Shown piece by piece: positions 34,244-43,351 of a DNA stretch of 59,654 bases (the stretch's first letter is position 1; every line of letters starts with the position of its first letter). Both the position numbers and the translations under genes were made by a program. Under the pieces are notes generated by a model, which made no database searches, was not told the DNA's origin, and was given only the letters and a program-made list of their open reading frames with translations. Location of the stretch: NCBI GenBank assembly GCA_026988575.1, contig JALSKZ010000032.1:1-59654 (forward strand), written 5' to 3'. The stretch comes from Thermodesulfobacteriales bacterium (GTDB lineage Bacteria > Desulfobacterota > Thermodesulfobacteria > Thermodesulfobacteriales > Thermodesulfatatoraceae).

Positions 34244-34969
34244 CTAAAAATTCAATGTATCCCTACTGGCTGGTAAGGGGCTAATACCCCTTTGTTTGGC
34301 GTAAAAATGTATCTTTTGAAGCATAAGATCCAAAACTTCCCTTAGGTCTAGACTTGAAGTATCAATAATAATAGCGCCTTTAGGGACCACCAAGGGCGCT
34401 ATCTTTCGATTTTGATCTTGTTTGTCTCTTTTTATTAGTTCCTCAAGGACTTGCTGATAGGTAACGTTAGCCCCTTGGGCAATAAGGTCATTATAACGCC
34501 GTTTGGCCCTTTCTTCAGGGCTAGCGGTGAGAAAAAATTTGACGTCTGCTTCAGGAAAGACCACACTGCCCATGTCTCGGCCCTCCGCCACTACCCCCCC
34601 TTCTAGGCCATAGGAGCGTTGGAGTCTTAAGAGCCAGGACCTAACACCTGGAATTTGAGCCACCACCGAAGACCATCGGTCTATTTCGGGGGTACGCAAA
34701 AAGGGGGTTACGTTGCGGCCGTTTAAGAAGACTTCTACCCCTTGAGCACCTTGTTTCAGGCGTAGATCAAGCCTCTCACACAGCTGCTCAATGGTTTCTT
34801 TATCGTTAGGATCTATTTGGGCCTCTTTGGCCCAGAGCCCTACGGCCCTATACATAGCCCCGGTATCTAGAAATAGATACCCAAGCTCTTGGGCCAGTCT
34901 TCGCCCGAGAGTGCTTTTTCCGGCCCCTGCTGGACCATCAATGGTAATTAGTAATCCCTTAGGCCCCAC
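34244..34969 (-). CDS. cmk: Cytidylate kinase
   Basis: 241 residues. Phosphorylates CMP/dCMP. P-loop DGPAGAGKSTLGRRLA, LFLDTGAMYRAVGLWA, and GRDMGSVVFPEADVKFFLTA are conserved. The GTG start lies 10 bases inside the end of hisC. Upstream of rpsA as in most Gram-negative genomes. Confidence 0.95.
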   Translation of the reverse strand: MGPKGLLITIDGPAGAGKSTLGRRLAQELGYLFLDTGAMYRAVGLWAKEAQIDPNDKETIEQLCERLDLRLKQGAQGVEVFLNGRNVTPFLRTPEIDRWSSVVAQIPGVRSWLLRLQRSYGLEGGVVAEGRDMGSVVFPEADVKFFLTASPEERAKRRYNDLIAQGANVTYQQVLEELIKRDKQDQNRKIAPLVVPKGAIIIDTSSLDLREVLDLMLQKIHFYAKQRGISPLPASRDTLNF

Positions 34970-36053
34970 TAATTACCTCCGAAAGGAGCTCTATAAAACG
35001 TTGATTTTCGGCGGGTAGGCCCACGGTCACACGAATAAAGGTGGGTAGCCCATAGGCCTCCAGACAGCGAATGATCACCCCTTGACGCAAAAGGGCCTCG
35101 TATATGGGACGAGCAGGACGATTTAGATCAACCAAGAGGAAATTGCTCTGCGAGGGGTAGGGCCGACAGCCAAGCTTCTCAAACGCTTCAACCAGAAAAT
35201 CTAGCCCCTGCCATACAAGCTGTTGGACTTTTTTAAGGTATTCTTTATCTTCAAGGCTGGCGCAAGCAGCACAGAGGGCCAGTTTATTTACGTTAAAAGG
35301 CTGGCGTATGGTATTTAATACATCGGCTAGCGCTTCGTGCATGAGACCATAGCCTATGCGCAAACCGGCCAGACCAAAGGCCTTGGAAAAGGTACGCAAG
35401 GTCACTACTGTGGGTTGATGATATATAAATGATAACCCCTTGGCCACTTGAGGGTCTCTTACAAATTCTCCGTAGGCCTCATCCAAAACTACTACTACAT
35501 CAGGGGGTAAATCCCTGAGCCAGGAAGCAAACTCGTGGTGATAGATAATACTCCCTGTAGGGTTGTGGGGGTTATCTAAGAAGATGATCCGTGTTTTTTC
35601 GGTTACTAGTTGGGCCATGGCCCCTAAATCATGGTGGAAATCTTTTAAGGGTAGGGTTTTGATCAGGACGCCGCTGGCCGCGGCAAACTTTTCATACATC
35701 AAAAAAGAAGGTTTGCTCACGATTATTTCTTCATCTTCTCTTACAAGACACCGGAGGAGGAGATCAATAATCTCGTTTGATCCGTTGCCCAAGACTACTT
35801 GTTCTGGCCCCCTGAGACCAAAGCGTTGGGCCAACTTTTGGCGCAATTCTATACCAGAGGCCTCGGGATAGCGGTGTAGCTCTTTAAGGCCCCTTTTTAT
35901 CGCCTCTATAGCCTTTGGAGAGGGCCCTAAAGGATTTTCGTTGGAAGCAAGTTTTATAATGGGCCCCTTAATCCCTAACTCACGCCTGAGCTCTTCGATG
36001 GGTTTTCCTGGTGGGTAGGGACTAAGGCCTTTCAGATAAGACTTTATTTTCAT
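34959..36053 (-). CDS. hisC: Histidinol-phosphate aminotransferase
   Basis: 364 residues, fold-type I PLP aminotransferase. Substrate-side motif LASNENPLGPSPKA, DNPHNPTGSI, VVLDEAYGEF, the PLP Lys in RTFSKAFGLAGLRIGYG, and C-terminal IRVTVG. HisC makes L-histidinol phosphate; some members also act on aromatic amino acids. It is an isolated his gene here, joined by overlap to cmk. Confidence 0.92.
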   Translation of the reverse strand: MKIKSYLKGLSPYPPGKPIEELRRELGIKGPIIKLASNENPLGPSPKAIEAIKRGLKELHRYPEASGIELRQKLAQRFGLRGPEQVVLGNGSNEIIDLLLRCLVREDEEIIVSKPSFLMYEKFAAASGVLIKTLPLKDFHHDLGAMAQLVTEKTRIIFLDNPHNPTGSIIYHHEFASWLRDLPPDVVVVLDEAYGEFVRDPQVAKGLSFIYHQPTVVTLRTFSKAFGLAGLRIGYGLMHEALADVLNTIRQPFNVNKLALCAACASLEDKEYLKKVQQLVWQGLDFLVEAFEKLGCRPYPSQSNFLLVDLNRPARPIYEALLRQGVIIRCLEAYGLPTFIRVTVGLPAENQRFIELLSEVISGA

Positions 36054-36094
36054 AGGTGCCTATTAAACCGAGATCGAAAATTTGGCAAGGGGGT

Positions 36095-36964
36095 TTAAGG
36101 TCTTTCGAGCAAGATACTTACCGGTACCAAGCGCACTTTTTGGCCAAGCCAGGCCCTTTCTCGGCGCAGGATATGTAGGGTTTGTGTATGTGGATGCCCG
36201 ATCACTACCACTCTGCCCTGCCTTTGGGCTAGCTTGAGAGCCCTTTTGAGTTGTTTGCACACTTCTTGCGGGGAAAGATTGTGGTCTAAAAAGACCTGGC
36301 GAACGGCATAGGGCAAACCCAGGCTACGGGCTATTTGGGGCACAAGGCTTTTTTTAGTGGTACGGCTGTCCACGTAAAAGAGCCCTTCTTGTTTTACTTC
36401 TTCAAGTACCCAACGGGTATGCTCGTAATTTTCGGTAAAAAGGGAACCCATGTGATGATTTACACCCACTGCGTAAGGTACAGCAAGAATGGCTTGGCGC
36501 ACCAAATATTTGGTCTGTCTCTCAGATAAGCTAAGCCTTATAAGACCCGGAGTAGACCTATGGCTTTGGGCCTCTAAGGGCAGATGTACCAGGACTTCAT
36601 AGCCGTATTGGTGGGCCTCTTTAGCTAGCTTTTGCGTATACGGGGCGTAGGGCAAAAAGGCAAAGGTCAAGGGTAACTTGAGATCAAAAAATTTTTTTTC
36701 CAAACGGGGGTTTTGTCCCATGTCGTCAATGATAATGGCCATAAGGGGCTTTTTAGACTCAGGCTTTTTTTCTGGTAAAATTGTCTTTTTAGGGGGAAAA
36801 GATTTAACTCTAGGGCCTCTGTCAGGAGGAATTGGGGAAGGAGGTCTTACCACTACCGGGCGTAAGACCCAAAGGGCGACCATCAAGGTGACTATCAAAA
36901 ATAAAAACCACAGGGCCCACCCCAGGGGTGAAGGGGTGGGCCTTTTCTTTCGACGCGGCATCAA
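36095..36964 (-). CDS. Divergent polysaccharide deacetylase (DUF610/YibQ)
   Basis: 289 residues. N-terminal membrane anchor (WALWFLFLIVTLMVALWVL), a Pro-rich linker, and a periplasmic NodB-like fold: MAIIIDDMGQNP, FAFLPYAPYT, VLVHLPLEAQ, VNHHMGSLFT and VVIGHPHTQT. Asp and His residues of the metal site are present. The family regularly stands beside envC and ctpA, as here, pointing to peptidoglycan or envelope polysaccharide remodelling; activity is unproven for most members. Its start overlaps the ctpA stop. Confidence 0.88.
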   Translation of the reverse strand: MMPRRKKRPTPSPLGWALWFLFLIVTLMVALWVLRPVVVRPPSPIPPDRGPRVKSFPPKKTILPEKKPESKKPLMAIIIDDMGQNPRLEKKFFDLKLPLTFAFLPYAPYTQKLAKEAHQYGYEVLVHLPLEAQSHRSTPGLIRLSLSERQTKYLVRQAILAVPYAVGVNHHMGSLFTENYEHTRWVLEEVKQEGLFYVDSRTTKKSLVPQIARSLGLPYAVRQVFLDHNLSPQEVCKQLKRALKLAQRQGRVVVIGHPHTQTLHILRRERAWLGQKVRLVPVSILLERP

Positions 36965-38313
36965 TCAAACTTAAGGACCTTAAATCTCTGCCAACTCTTT
37001 AGGATCTGGAAGGCCTCTTGGAATTGGCTGTCGTATTGAAAACGTTGTTTGATCTGTTCTTCTTCTTTTAAGACCTTGGCGTTGGTCTCCTGGGGTTTTT
37101 GTTGTTTTGAGGACTGATTGTTCTTAAGGTGGTGCTGTAGATCTTTTTCCCTGATAATGCGCCTCTTTTCGGCCTTTTTTAGGCATTCCGGATCAAGAAG
37201 AGGTACTACAATGTCGGGCTCTATTCCCTTGGCCTGAATGGAGCGTCCACTTGGTGTGTAATACTGAGCGGTGGTAATACGTACGGCTGAGCCATCCGGT
37301 AGCGGAATTATCGTTTGCACAGATCCTTTGCCAAAAGTCCTGGTCCCCACCAAAATAGCCCGGTGTTGGTCCTGTAAGGCCCCGGCTACAATTTCTGAGG
37401 CCGAGGCACTACCTTCATTCACCAAGACTACAATAGGGTAGGGATGTTTGCGTTTGTTGGGAGTAGCCTCAAAACGAAGATTTTGTTGTTTAATACGTCC
37501 CTTGGTGTACACAATAAGACCCTTATCTAAAAATTCATCTGCCACTTTTACCGCAGCATCCAAAAGCCCCCCTGGATTATTGCGTAAATCAATAATAATC
37601 CCTTTGAGGGGTTTGTTTTCTTTTTCAAGTTTGGCAAGGCCTTTTACCAGCTCGTTAGGAGTCTTTTCCTGAAAGTTGGTAATCCGTATGTAACCATAAC
37701 CTGGTTCGATAGTATAAGCATGTACGCTCATGATAGGAATCACATCGCGTACCAGGGTAATATCTTTTAATTCGTTCCATCCCTTACGCAGGATAGATAT
37801 CGTAACCTTGGTCCCCTTAGGGCCCCTTAATAGTTTTACGGCTTCAATAAGGCTCATTCCTTTGGTGGGCTTTCCGTTTATTTTTAAAATTTTATCTCCT
37901 GGCTTAAGTCCTGCCTTCCAGGCCGGAGTCCCTTCAATAGGGGCCACCACGGTAAGAATCCCGTCGCGGATGGTGATCTCTATGCCTATACCGGTAAAAC
38001 TGCCCTTGGTCTCGATTTGTAATTCCTTGTAGTCGTCAGGGGTCAAGAAAGAAGAATGGGGGTCAAGATTGGAGAGCATTCCTTGAATGGCGCCGTAGAT
38101 TAATTCCTTTGGGGTTACCGGATTTACGTAACTGCGCTGGACCAGATCAAGTACCTCGGAAAAGAGTTTCAATTCTTTATAAAGGTCTTGTTGGTCGTTA
38201 GAGGCTGCCGAAACAGGCAGACTAGCCCTTACCAAAAGCCCCAAGACAAAAGCCCCTATAAAAAGGGCCACCAAGAACAAAGGTGAACGGAATCTTTTGC
38301 ATCCCTTATCCAT
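36961..38313 (-). CDS. ctpA: Carboxy-terminal processing protease (S41, CtpA/Prc family)
   Basis: 450 residues. N-terminal hydrophobic signal/anchor, a PDZ domain (around 95-175 with GLKPGDKILKINGKPT) and the S41 core: DLRNNPGGLLDAAV, catalytic Ser in NEGSASASEIVAGAL and Lys in RTFGKGSVQT. A basic, Gln-rich C-terminal tail follows. Periplasmic processing protease, often one that controls peptidoglycan hydrolases; its place next to an EnvC-like gene fits. Confidence 0.94.
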   Translation of the reverse strand: MDKGCKRFRSPLFLVALFIGAFVLGLLVRASLPVSAASNDQQDLYKELKLFSEVLDLVQRSYVNPVTPKELIYGAIQGMLSNLDPHSSFLTPDDYKELQIETKGSFTGIGIEITIRDGILTVVAPIEGTPAWKAGLKPGDKILKINGKPTKGMSLIEAVKLLRGPKGTKVTISILRKGWNELKDITLVRDVIPIMSVHAYTIEPGYGYIRITNFQEKTPNELVKGLAKLEKENKPLKGIIIDLRNNPGGLLDAAVKVADEFLDKGLIVYTKGRIKQQNLRFEATPNKRKHPYPIVVLVNEGSASASEIVAGALQDQHRAILVGTRTFGKGSVQTIIPLPDGSAVRITTAQYYTPSGRSIQAKGIEPDIVVPLLDPECLKKAEKRRIIREKDLQHHLKNNQSSKQQKPQETNAKVLKEEEQIKQRFQYDSQFQEAFQILKSWQRFKVLKFD

Positions 38314-38317
38314 AATT

Positions 38318-39487
38318 TCACCTCAAAAAGTGTAATTTAGCTGTATCAAGCCAGTCTAATGGGTTTTGGGCAGTATTACGAAAACGTAATTCATAATATA
38401 CCCCGGCTTCACCAAAAGGGATCTCACCCACTTCACCCAGGATCTCTCCTGCTTTTACGATATCTCCTGGGCTTACTTCCACCTTACCCAGTCCTCCAAT
38501 AACAGACAAGAAATCGTAACCATGATTTAGAAATAATGTAAGCCCTTGCCCCTTGATAATGCTTATTTTTACCACTTCTCCGACATAGGGGGCCCTTACC
38601 GGAGTACCTGCTGGGGCCGCAATAAAGATGCCGGGCTGAAATATCTTCTGGTTGGTGACTGGATCGATAAAGAAACCAAATAGCCGCTTTACGACCCCTT
38701 GAACCGGGGGGAGTATAAACCCCTTGGCCTGGTAAAGGGGGGCCCAAGTCTTTTCTTTTTTGAGCTTCTCAAGGGTCGAGGTGGTGGTTTCTAATCGTTG
38801 CTGGGTAGATTGTAGTTCCTGGCTAAGTTTTTGGATGGTAGTGTAGGCCTTAACCATATTTTCTAAGGTTTCACGATAAAGGGTAATGTTTTGGCGCACC
38901 TCGGCCAAAAGGGTTTCCTTTTGGGCACGCAAGGCCTTTAGACTCTTTATTTCTTGTTCTTTTTGTCTCTTTAGGAGGGCAAGCTTGGTCTTTTCGGTCT
39001 TCAATAAGCTCTTTTGGCGTAGAAGAGATTTTCTCTTTTGGCGTAGTGAACGAGCCAAGTTCTGGTCGTGGGCCAAAAGTATTTGAAAATAAGCAGTGCG
39101 ACGCAGAGTGGTTGATATGTCTGAAGGGGTAAAAAGGAGGTTTAGCCATCCCAAACGGCCAGTGGTGGCCAAGGCCAGGAGACGCTTTTCAAAAACAGCT
39201 TGAAGCTGTTTGAGCTGGTTATCAGTATTCGCTATTGCTTGCTTTAAGGCCCTTAAGGCCAATTCTTTCCGGGCAATCTCTTCCTGGAGTCTTTCTATCT
39301 CTTGTCTCTTAGCCTCTATTTTCTGGGCCAACACTTCCAGTTCTTGTAATATATCCCGTTCTTTCTGGGCAGATTGGGCCAAAAGGGCCTTTTCTTTCTC
39401 TATTTCGGTCTGGAGATCTAGCCCCAAACAACGTGACCCTAGTAACGTAAAAAGCGTCGCGAGGCCCAATATGAACCATTTAGACAA
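38318..39487 (-). CDS. envC: EnvC-like murein hydrolase activator (degenerate LytM)
   Basis: 389 residues from a TTG codon; signal peptide at the N-terminus (FILGLATLFTLLGSRCLG), a long coiled coil (about 22-250) and a C-terminal LytM/M23 fold. The zinc ligands of active M23 enzymes are missing: FQPGIFIAA where HxGxDI is expected, SVIGGLG where YAHL is expected, GVYYELRF where HLHFEIR is expected. As in EnvC of E. coli the domain should not cut peptidoglycan but activate an amidase when FtsEX signals. It overlaps ftsX by 49 bases. No amidase gene lies in the window. Confidence 0.9.
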   Translation of the reverse strand: MSKWFILGLATLFTLLGSRCLGLDLQTEIEKEKALLAQSAQKERDILQELEVLAQKIEAKRQEIERLQEEIARKELALRALKQAIANTDNQLKQLQAVFEKRLLALATTGRLGWLNLLFTPSDISTTLRRTAYFQILLAHDQNLARSLRQKRKSLLRQKSLLKTEKTKLALLKRQKEQEIKSLKALRAQKETLLAEVRQNITLYRETLENMVKAYTTIQKLSQELQSTQQRLETTTSTLEKLKKEKTWAPLYQAKGFILPPVQGVVKRLFGFFIDPVTNQKIFQPGIFIAAPAGTPVRAPYVGEVVKISIIKGQGLTLFLNHGYDFLSVIGGLGKVEVSPGDIVKAGEILGEVGEIPFGEAGVYYELRFRNTAQNPLDWLDTAKLHFLR

Positions 39488-40317
39488 AGTAATACCACTC
39501 CTCCAGCCAGGATAAGGATTTCTTTAGGTCCGAAAAAGGAAATCTGGACGGTAATACCGGGAAAAATACCCTCTAGGGCCTGGGTTAGGTAGAGGTGGAT
39601 GACCCACAAGATCAACAGAGAACCCCCCGTGGCCAGGAGGGCCTGGATAAAGGCCAAAAGGAGGACAGGCCCTTGGATAAATCCAGCCGTGGCGCCCACC
39701 AACGAAAGTATCTCGAGTTCTTCTTGTCGCTGAAGGAGGACCAGGCGCACAGTGGCGGCGGCAATAAACAAAGTGGCTCCCCCAAGTAACCCCAGACCAG
39801 TCAGAGACAAGATCTCTAAAAAGCGCTTTAAACCCGCCAGGCGTTCAAGCCAGCTCTTGGCGTATTGGACCTTAAAAACATGGGGGTCTCTTTTTATTTC
39901 TTCGGCCATACGGGGTAACGCATACAAAACGGAAAAGGGCCTTTTAAAGGATACCTCAAGTAAAGGAGGTAAAAAGTCTGGACTCACCCCAGCAAGGAGA
40001 TCTTGGTCTTCAAAGAGCTTTTGCAGATCTTTAAGTACCTTTTGCGAATTTATATAGCTGACTTTGGCTACTTCAGGTAGCTTTTCCAACTCTTTAACCA
40101 GGTTCTGACACTCTTTTAGATCAGTACCGGGTCTTAGATAGACATTTAGCACCAGTTCGCGGGCCAAGTGATTCGTAAAGTCTTCCAAGTTTACGTACAA
40201 CAGGACAAAAAAGGAAAAAATAGTAAGGCTTAAGGTAATGGTAAGGGTAGACATTAGGTAAAGAGGGGAGGCACTGGTCAATTCACGCCATGTTCGGCGT
40301 ATCAAATTTTTGATCAC
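39439..40317 (-). CDS. ftsX: Cell division ABC transporter permease FtsX
   Basis: 292 residues, four membrane helices with a large periplasmic loop after the first (about 45-165), the loop that contacts EnvC-type activators. C-terminal region contains LVGATAGFIQGPVLLLAFIQ as in FtsX. Four bases overlap ftsE. Confidence 0.94.
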   Translation of the reverse strand: MIKNLIRRTWRELTSASPLYLMSTLTITLSLTIFSFFVLLYVNLEDFTNHLARELVLNVYLRPGTDLKECQNLVKELEKLPEVAKVSYINSQKVLKDLQKLFEDQDLLAGVSPDFLPPLLEVSFKRPFSVLYALPRMAEEIKRDPHVFKVQYAKSWLERLAGLKRFLEILSLTGLGLLGGATLFIAAATVRLVLLQRQEELEILSLVGATAGFIQGPVLLLAFIQALLATGGSLLILWVIHLYLTQALEGIFPGITVQISFFGPKEILILAGGVVLLCLNGSYWASRRFLRY

Positions 40318-40979
40318 GGGTTAAGTAACCTCCCTTGATCTAATACCAGGACACGTTGATGTCGGTCCACAAAAAGGGCCTGGTCATGGGTGGCCAAGAT
40401 CACTGTTGTGCCCTGAGCAACCAAATCCTCAAAAAGGTTCATAACTTCTTCGGTACGCTTTGCATCTAGGTTTCCTGTAGGTTCGTCAGCCAGGAGTAGT
40501 TTGGGTTTATTGACCACGGCCCGGGCCAAGGCCACCCGCTGTTTTTCTCCCCCGGACAACTCTTTGGCCAGCTGTCTCTCTCTACCTGAGAGGCCAACAG
40601 CTTCAAGGATATCCAGGACTCTCTTTTTGATTTCTCCTGTGCTAAGGCCTAATATCTCTAAGGCCAGGGCCACGTTTTCAAACACAGTCCGACTCTCTAG
40701 CAGCTTGAAGTCTTGAAATACTACCCCCATGCGTCTACGCAAAAAGGGAACCTCTCGACGCGAAAGTTGAGAAAGGGCCTTGTCTTGAAAATAGATCTCT
40801 CCCGTAGTGGGTTTTTCCGCCCGAAATAAAAGTTTTAAAAGGGTACTTTTACCTGCGCCACTGGGACCGGTGATAAACAGCAATTCCCCTTTTTCCACGG
40901 CAAAAGAGACTTCATCTAGGGCCTTTATATTGGGTTCGTATATTTTAGTTACCCGCTCGACCCGTAAAATATAGTCCAT
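40314..40979 (-). CDS. ftsE: Cell division ATP-binding protein FtsE
   Basis: 221 residues from ATG 40979 (CGAGGAG close upstream); a longer frame begins with a non-conserved peptide. ABC ATPase: Walker A TGPSGAGKSTLLKLLFRAEK, Q-loop VVFQDFKLLE, signature LSGGEKQRVALARAVV, Walker B LLLADEPTGNLD. With FtsX it couples septation to periplasmic wall hydrolysis through EnvC. First gene of the minus-strand train. Confidence 0.96.
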   Translation of the reverse strand: MDYILRVERVTKIYEPNIKALDEVSFAVEKGELLFITGPSGAGKSTLLKLLFRAEKPTTGEIYFQDKALSQLSRREVPFLRRRMGVVFQDFKLLESRTVFENVALALEILGLSTGEIKKRVLDILEAVGLSGRERQLAKELSGGEKQRVALARAVVNKPKLLLADEPTGNLDAKRTEEVMNLFEDLVAQGTTVILATHDQALFVDRHQRVLVLDQGRLLNP

Positions 40980-41041
40980 AACTCCTCGATTATAAGAAGG
41001 CAATTTTATTTGGGCAATCCGTAACCCTTTTTAAGCAATAA

Positions 41042-41057
41042 AATCGGCCTGCCGATT
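41042..41057. promoter_or_regulatory. Palindrome in the ftsE-pilT intergenic region
   Basis: Perfect inverted repeat AATCGGC-CT-GCCGATT, centred about 36 bases before the pilT start and 70 bases from ftsE. The right half also contains GCCGATTA, close to a sigma-28 -10 element, but the corresponding -35 (TAAGCAAT at 11 bases) is poor. It could be an operator for either gene. Confidence 0.5.
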
Positions 41058-41085
41058 ACTTTCAATGAATTAAAAAGGAGGAAGC

Positions 41086-42177
41086 ATGGCTAAAATTGAT
41101 GCCTTTTTAAAATTGATGGTAGAAAGCGGGGCCTCTGATTTACATATGACCGCGGGCAATCCTCCTATTCTGCGTCTCCACGGTGACCTACAACGGATAA
41201 AATATAAAGTACTGGAAAACGACGAGCTAAAGGCCATGCTCTATGAAATTACCCCTGAAGAACGTATACGCGTCTTTGAAGAGACAGGTGACGTAGATTT
41301 TGGGTTCGAATTGCCAGGGTTGGCCCGCTTCCGTGTCAATATGTTTCAACAAAAAAATGGCATAGGGGCGGTCTTTAGGCTCATCCCCAGTAAGGTAAAA
41401 ACCGCCGAGGAACTGGGGCTTCCACCCATAATAACCAAATTGGCCATGTTGCCCAAGGGGTTGGTCTTAGTAACCGGGCCCACCGGGTCAGGTAAATCTA
41501 CGACCCTGGCCGCTATCATAGATTACGCCAACCGCAACCGACAAGACCACATTCTTACCATCGAAGACCCCATAGAATTTGTGCACCAGTCTCGGGGGTG
41601 TTTGGTAAACCAGCGTGAGGTAGGCATCCATACTCAAAGTTTTGCCAGCGCCCTACGGTCTGCCCTTCGTGAAGACCCAGATATCATTCTGGTTGGTGAA
41701 ATGCGCGATTTAGAAACCATTGCCCTGGCCATAGAGGCCGCCATGACTGGTCATTTAGTCCTGTCTACCTTACACACTATAAACGCCTCCAAAACCGTAG
41801 ATCGTATCGTAGAGATCTTTCCCCACCAACAGCAGCCCCAAATTCGGTCTACTTTGGCCGATGCCTTAAGGGCTGTGGTATCCCAAACCTTGTTTAAACG
41901 TATAGATAGGCCTGGGCGCGTAGTGGCCTTTGAGATATTAATTGCTACCCCAGCAGCTCGTAACCTAATCCGAGAGGGCAAGACCTATCAAATTCCCTCG
42001 GTGATTCAGACCGGGCGTAAATACGGCATGATTAGCCTGGATGATTCCATAATGGAACTCTTAAAGAAGGGGCTTATTAGTCCGGAAGAGGCCTTAAATA
42101 AGGCGGTGGACAAGGGAAGATTCTTACCCTTTGTCAAACAAGCCGAAACAGCCGATTTCACCGAGGTGATCGCATGA
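41086..42177 (+). CDS. pilT: Type IV pilus retraction ATPase PilT
   Basis: 363 residues. Hexameric retraction motor. N-terminal PAS-like domain with SGASDLHMTAGNPPILR, Walker A TGPTGSGKSTTLAAIID, Asp box ILTIEDPIEFVH, Walker B ILVGEMRD and His box GHLVLSTLHTINA, then the C-terminal REIAEIL-equivalent helices. AAAGGAGG precedes the ATG. It overlaps the second PilT-like gene by 4 bases. Confidence 0.96.
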   Translation: MAKIDAFLKLMVESGASDLHMTAGNPPILRLHGDLQRIKYKVLENDELKAMLYEITPEERIRVFEETGDVDFGFELPGLARFRVNMFQQKNGIGAVFRLIPSKVKTAEELGLPPIITKLAMLPKGLVLVTGPTGSGKSTTLAAIIDYANRNRQDHILTIEDPIEFVHQSRGCLVNQREVGIHTQSFASALRSALREDPDIILVGEMRDLETIALAIEAAMTGHLVLSTLHTINASKTVDRIVEIFPHQQQPQIRSTLADALRAVVSQTLFKRIDRPGRVVAFEILIATPAARNLIREGKTYQIPSVIQTGRKYGMISLDDSIMELLKKGLISPEEALNKAVDKGRFLPFVKQAETADFTEVIA

Positions 42178-43349
42178 TAAGGCCCACGGAAGTAGCTATA
42201 TTAATCGGGACCATGGCCAAGGCCCGACCACGTATCAGTGACCTAATCTTTACCCCCTCAAGGCCCCTTCAAGTAGCCGCCGATGGACAATTATACCCGG
42301 TAGATGTCCCTACCTTTCCCATCAAGGAATTGACCCCTTTTCAAACCGAGGTATTGTCTTTGGCCCTTATTGGTAATCAACCAAGGCTACTAAGAGACCT
42401 TCTACTCCATGGTTCAGCGGACTTTTCCTACCATTTACCCGACGGGACTCGTTTCCGTGTAAACGTATTTTCCCGCCAGGGCACTTATAGCATTGTGATG
42501 CGCAAACTCTCCTCCCGTCCGCCACGTATAAAGGACCTAGGCCTGCCTGAGGCCTGTTATCTGATGGCCAAAGAGAAGGCCGGTATAATTTTGGTAACCG
42601 GGGCCACAGGCCAGGGTAAGACCACCACCCTGGCGGCTATATTAGAAGAGATCAATCATCAAGAACCTTTACACATCGTTACCCTGGAAGATCCTGTCGA
42701 ATACATCCACACACCAGTAAAGGCCACCTTCAACCAGAGAGAATTGGGTACAGATTTTGATACCTTTGCCCACGGCTTACGTGCGGCTTTGAGACAGGCT
42801 CCACACATTATCTTGGTGGGGGAAATACGCGACCGTGAGACCATGGAAATTGCCTTGGCGGCAGCAGAAACAGGACATCTGGTATTTTCTACCATGCACA
42901 CTATAGGGGCCTCCAATACAGTAAACCGCATTTTGGGTTTTTTTAACATTGACGAAGAAAGACAGATCCGCTTACGTCTTGCCGACACCGTAAGATGGAT
43001 AGTAGGGCAAAAGCTCATCCCTAAAAAAGACGGGGGTCGCGTGGCCATATTTGAGATCCTTTTCAACAATATACGTAGCAAAGAAACCATCGTGAAGGGC
43101 GAAGACGAAACGAGAAACTTTTACGATATCATGAGTAAGGGTTCTCCCTACCATATGCAGACCTTTGATCAGCATCTTCTACGCCTTTACGAAGAAGGGA
43201 TAATAAGTGAAGAAACGGCCCTGGCTTATTGTACGCGCCGGGATATTGTGGGCCGCGGTATAGACATAATAAAGACAAAGAGGGGCGAAAAGACCAGTGA
43301 TCTAGACGAATTAAACCTAGAAATAGAACACTCTGATTTAAGGAGATAG
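42174..43349 (+). CDS. PilT/PilU-type pilus ATPase paralog
   Basis: 391 residues. A second retraction-type ATPase in tandem with pilT. Walker A TGATGQGKTTTLAAILEEIN, Asp box VTLEDPVEYIHTP, Walker B LVGEIRDRETMEIAL, His box GHLVFSTMHTIGASN. The N-terminus lacks the SDLH motif in its usual form (RISDLIFTPSRPLQ instead) and the C-terminus has an extra segment. PilU in pseudomonads stands in this position and helps PilT against high force; whether this is an ortholog of PilU or a separate duplication is not decidable by eye. Confidence 0.88.
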   Translation: MIRPTEVAILIGTMAKARPRISDLIFTPSRPLQVAADGQLYPVDVPTFPIKELTPFQTEVLSLALIGNQPRLLRDLLLHGSADFSYHLPDGTRFRVNVFSRQGTYSIVMRKLSSRPPRIKDLGLPEACYLMAKEKAGIILVTGATGQGKTTTLAAILEEINHQEPLHIVTLEDPVEYIHTPVKATFNQRELGTDFDTFAHGLRAALRQAPHIILVGEIRDRETMEIALAAAETGHLVFSTMHTIGASNTVNRILGFFNIDEERQIRLRLADTVRWIVGQKLIPKKDGGRVAIFEILFNNIRSKETIVKGEDETRNFYDIMSKGSPYHMQTFDQHLLRLYEEGIISEETALAYCTRRDIVGRGIDIIKTKRGEKTSDLDELNLEIEHSDLRR

Positions 43350-43351
43350 TC

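Noticed and set aside
40989-41017. TTGCCC-N17-TATAAT on the minus strand as promoter of ftsE
   Set aside because: Good hexamers, but transcription would begin within 3 bases of the ftsE ATG and exclude its Shine-Dalgarno sequence; kept only as a doubtful candidate.
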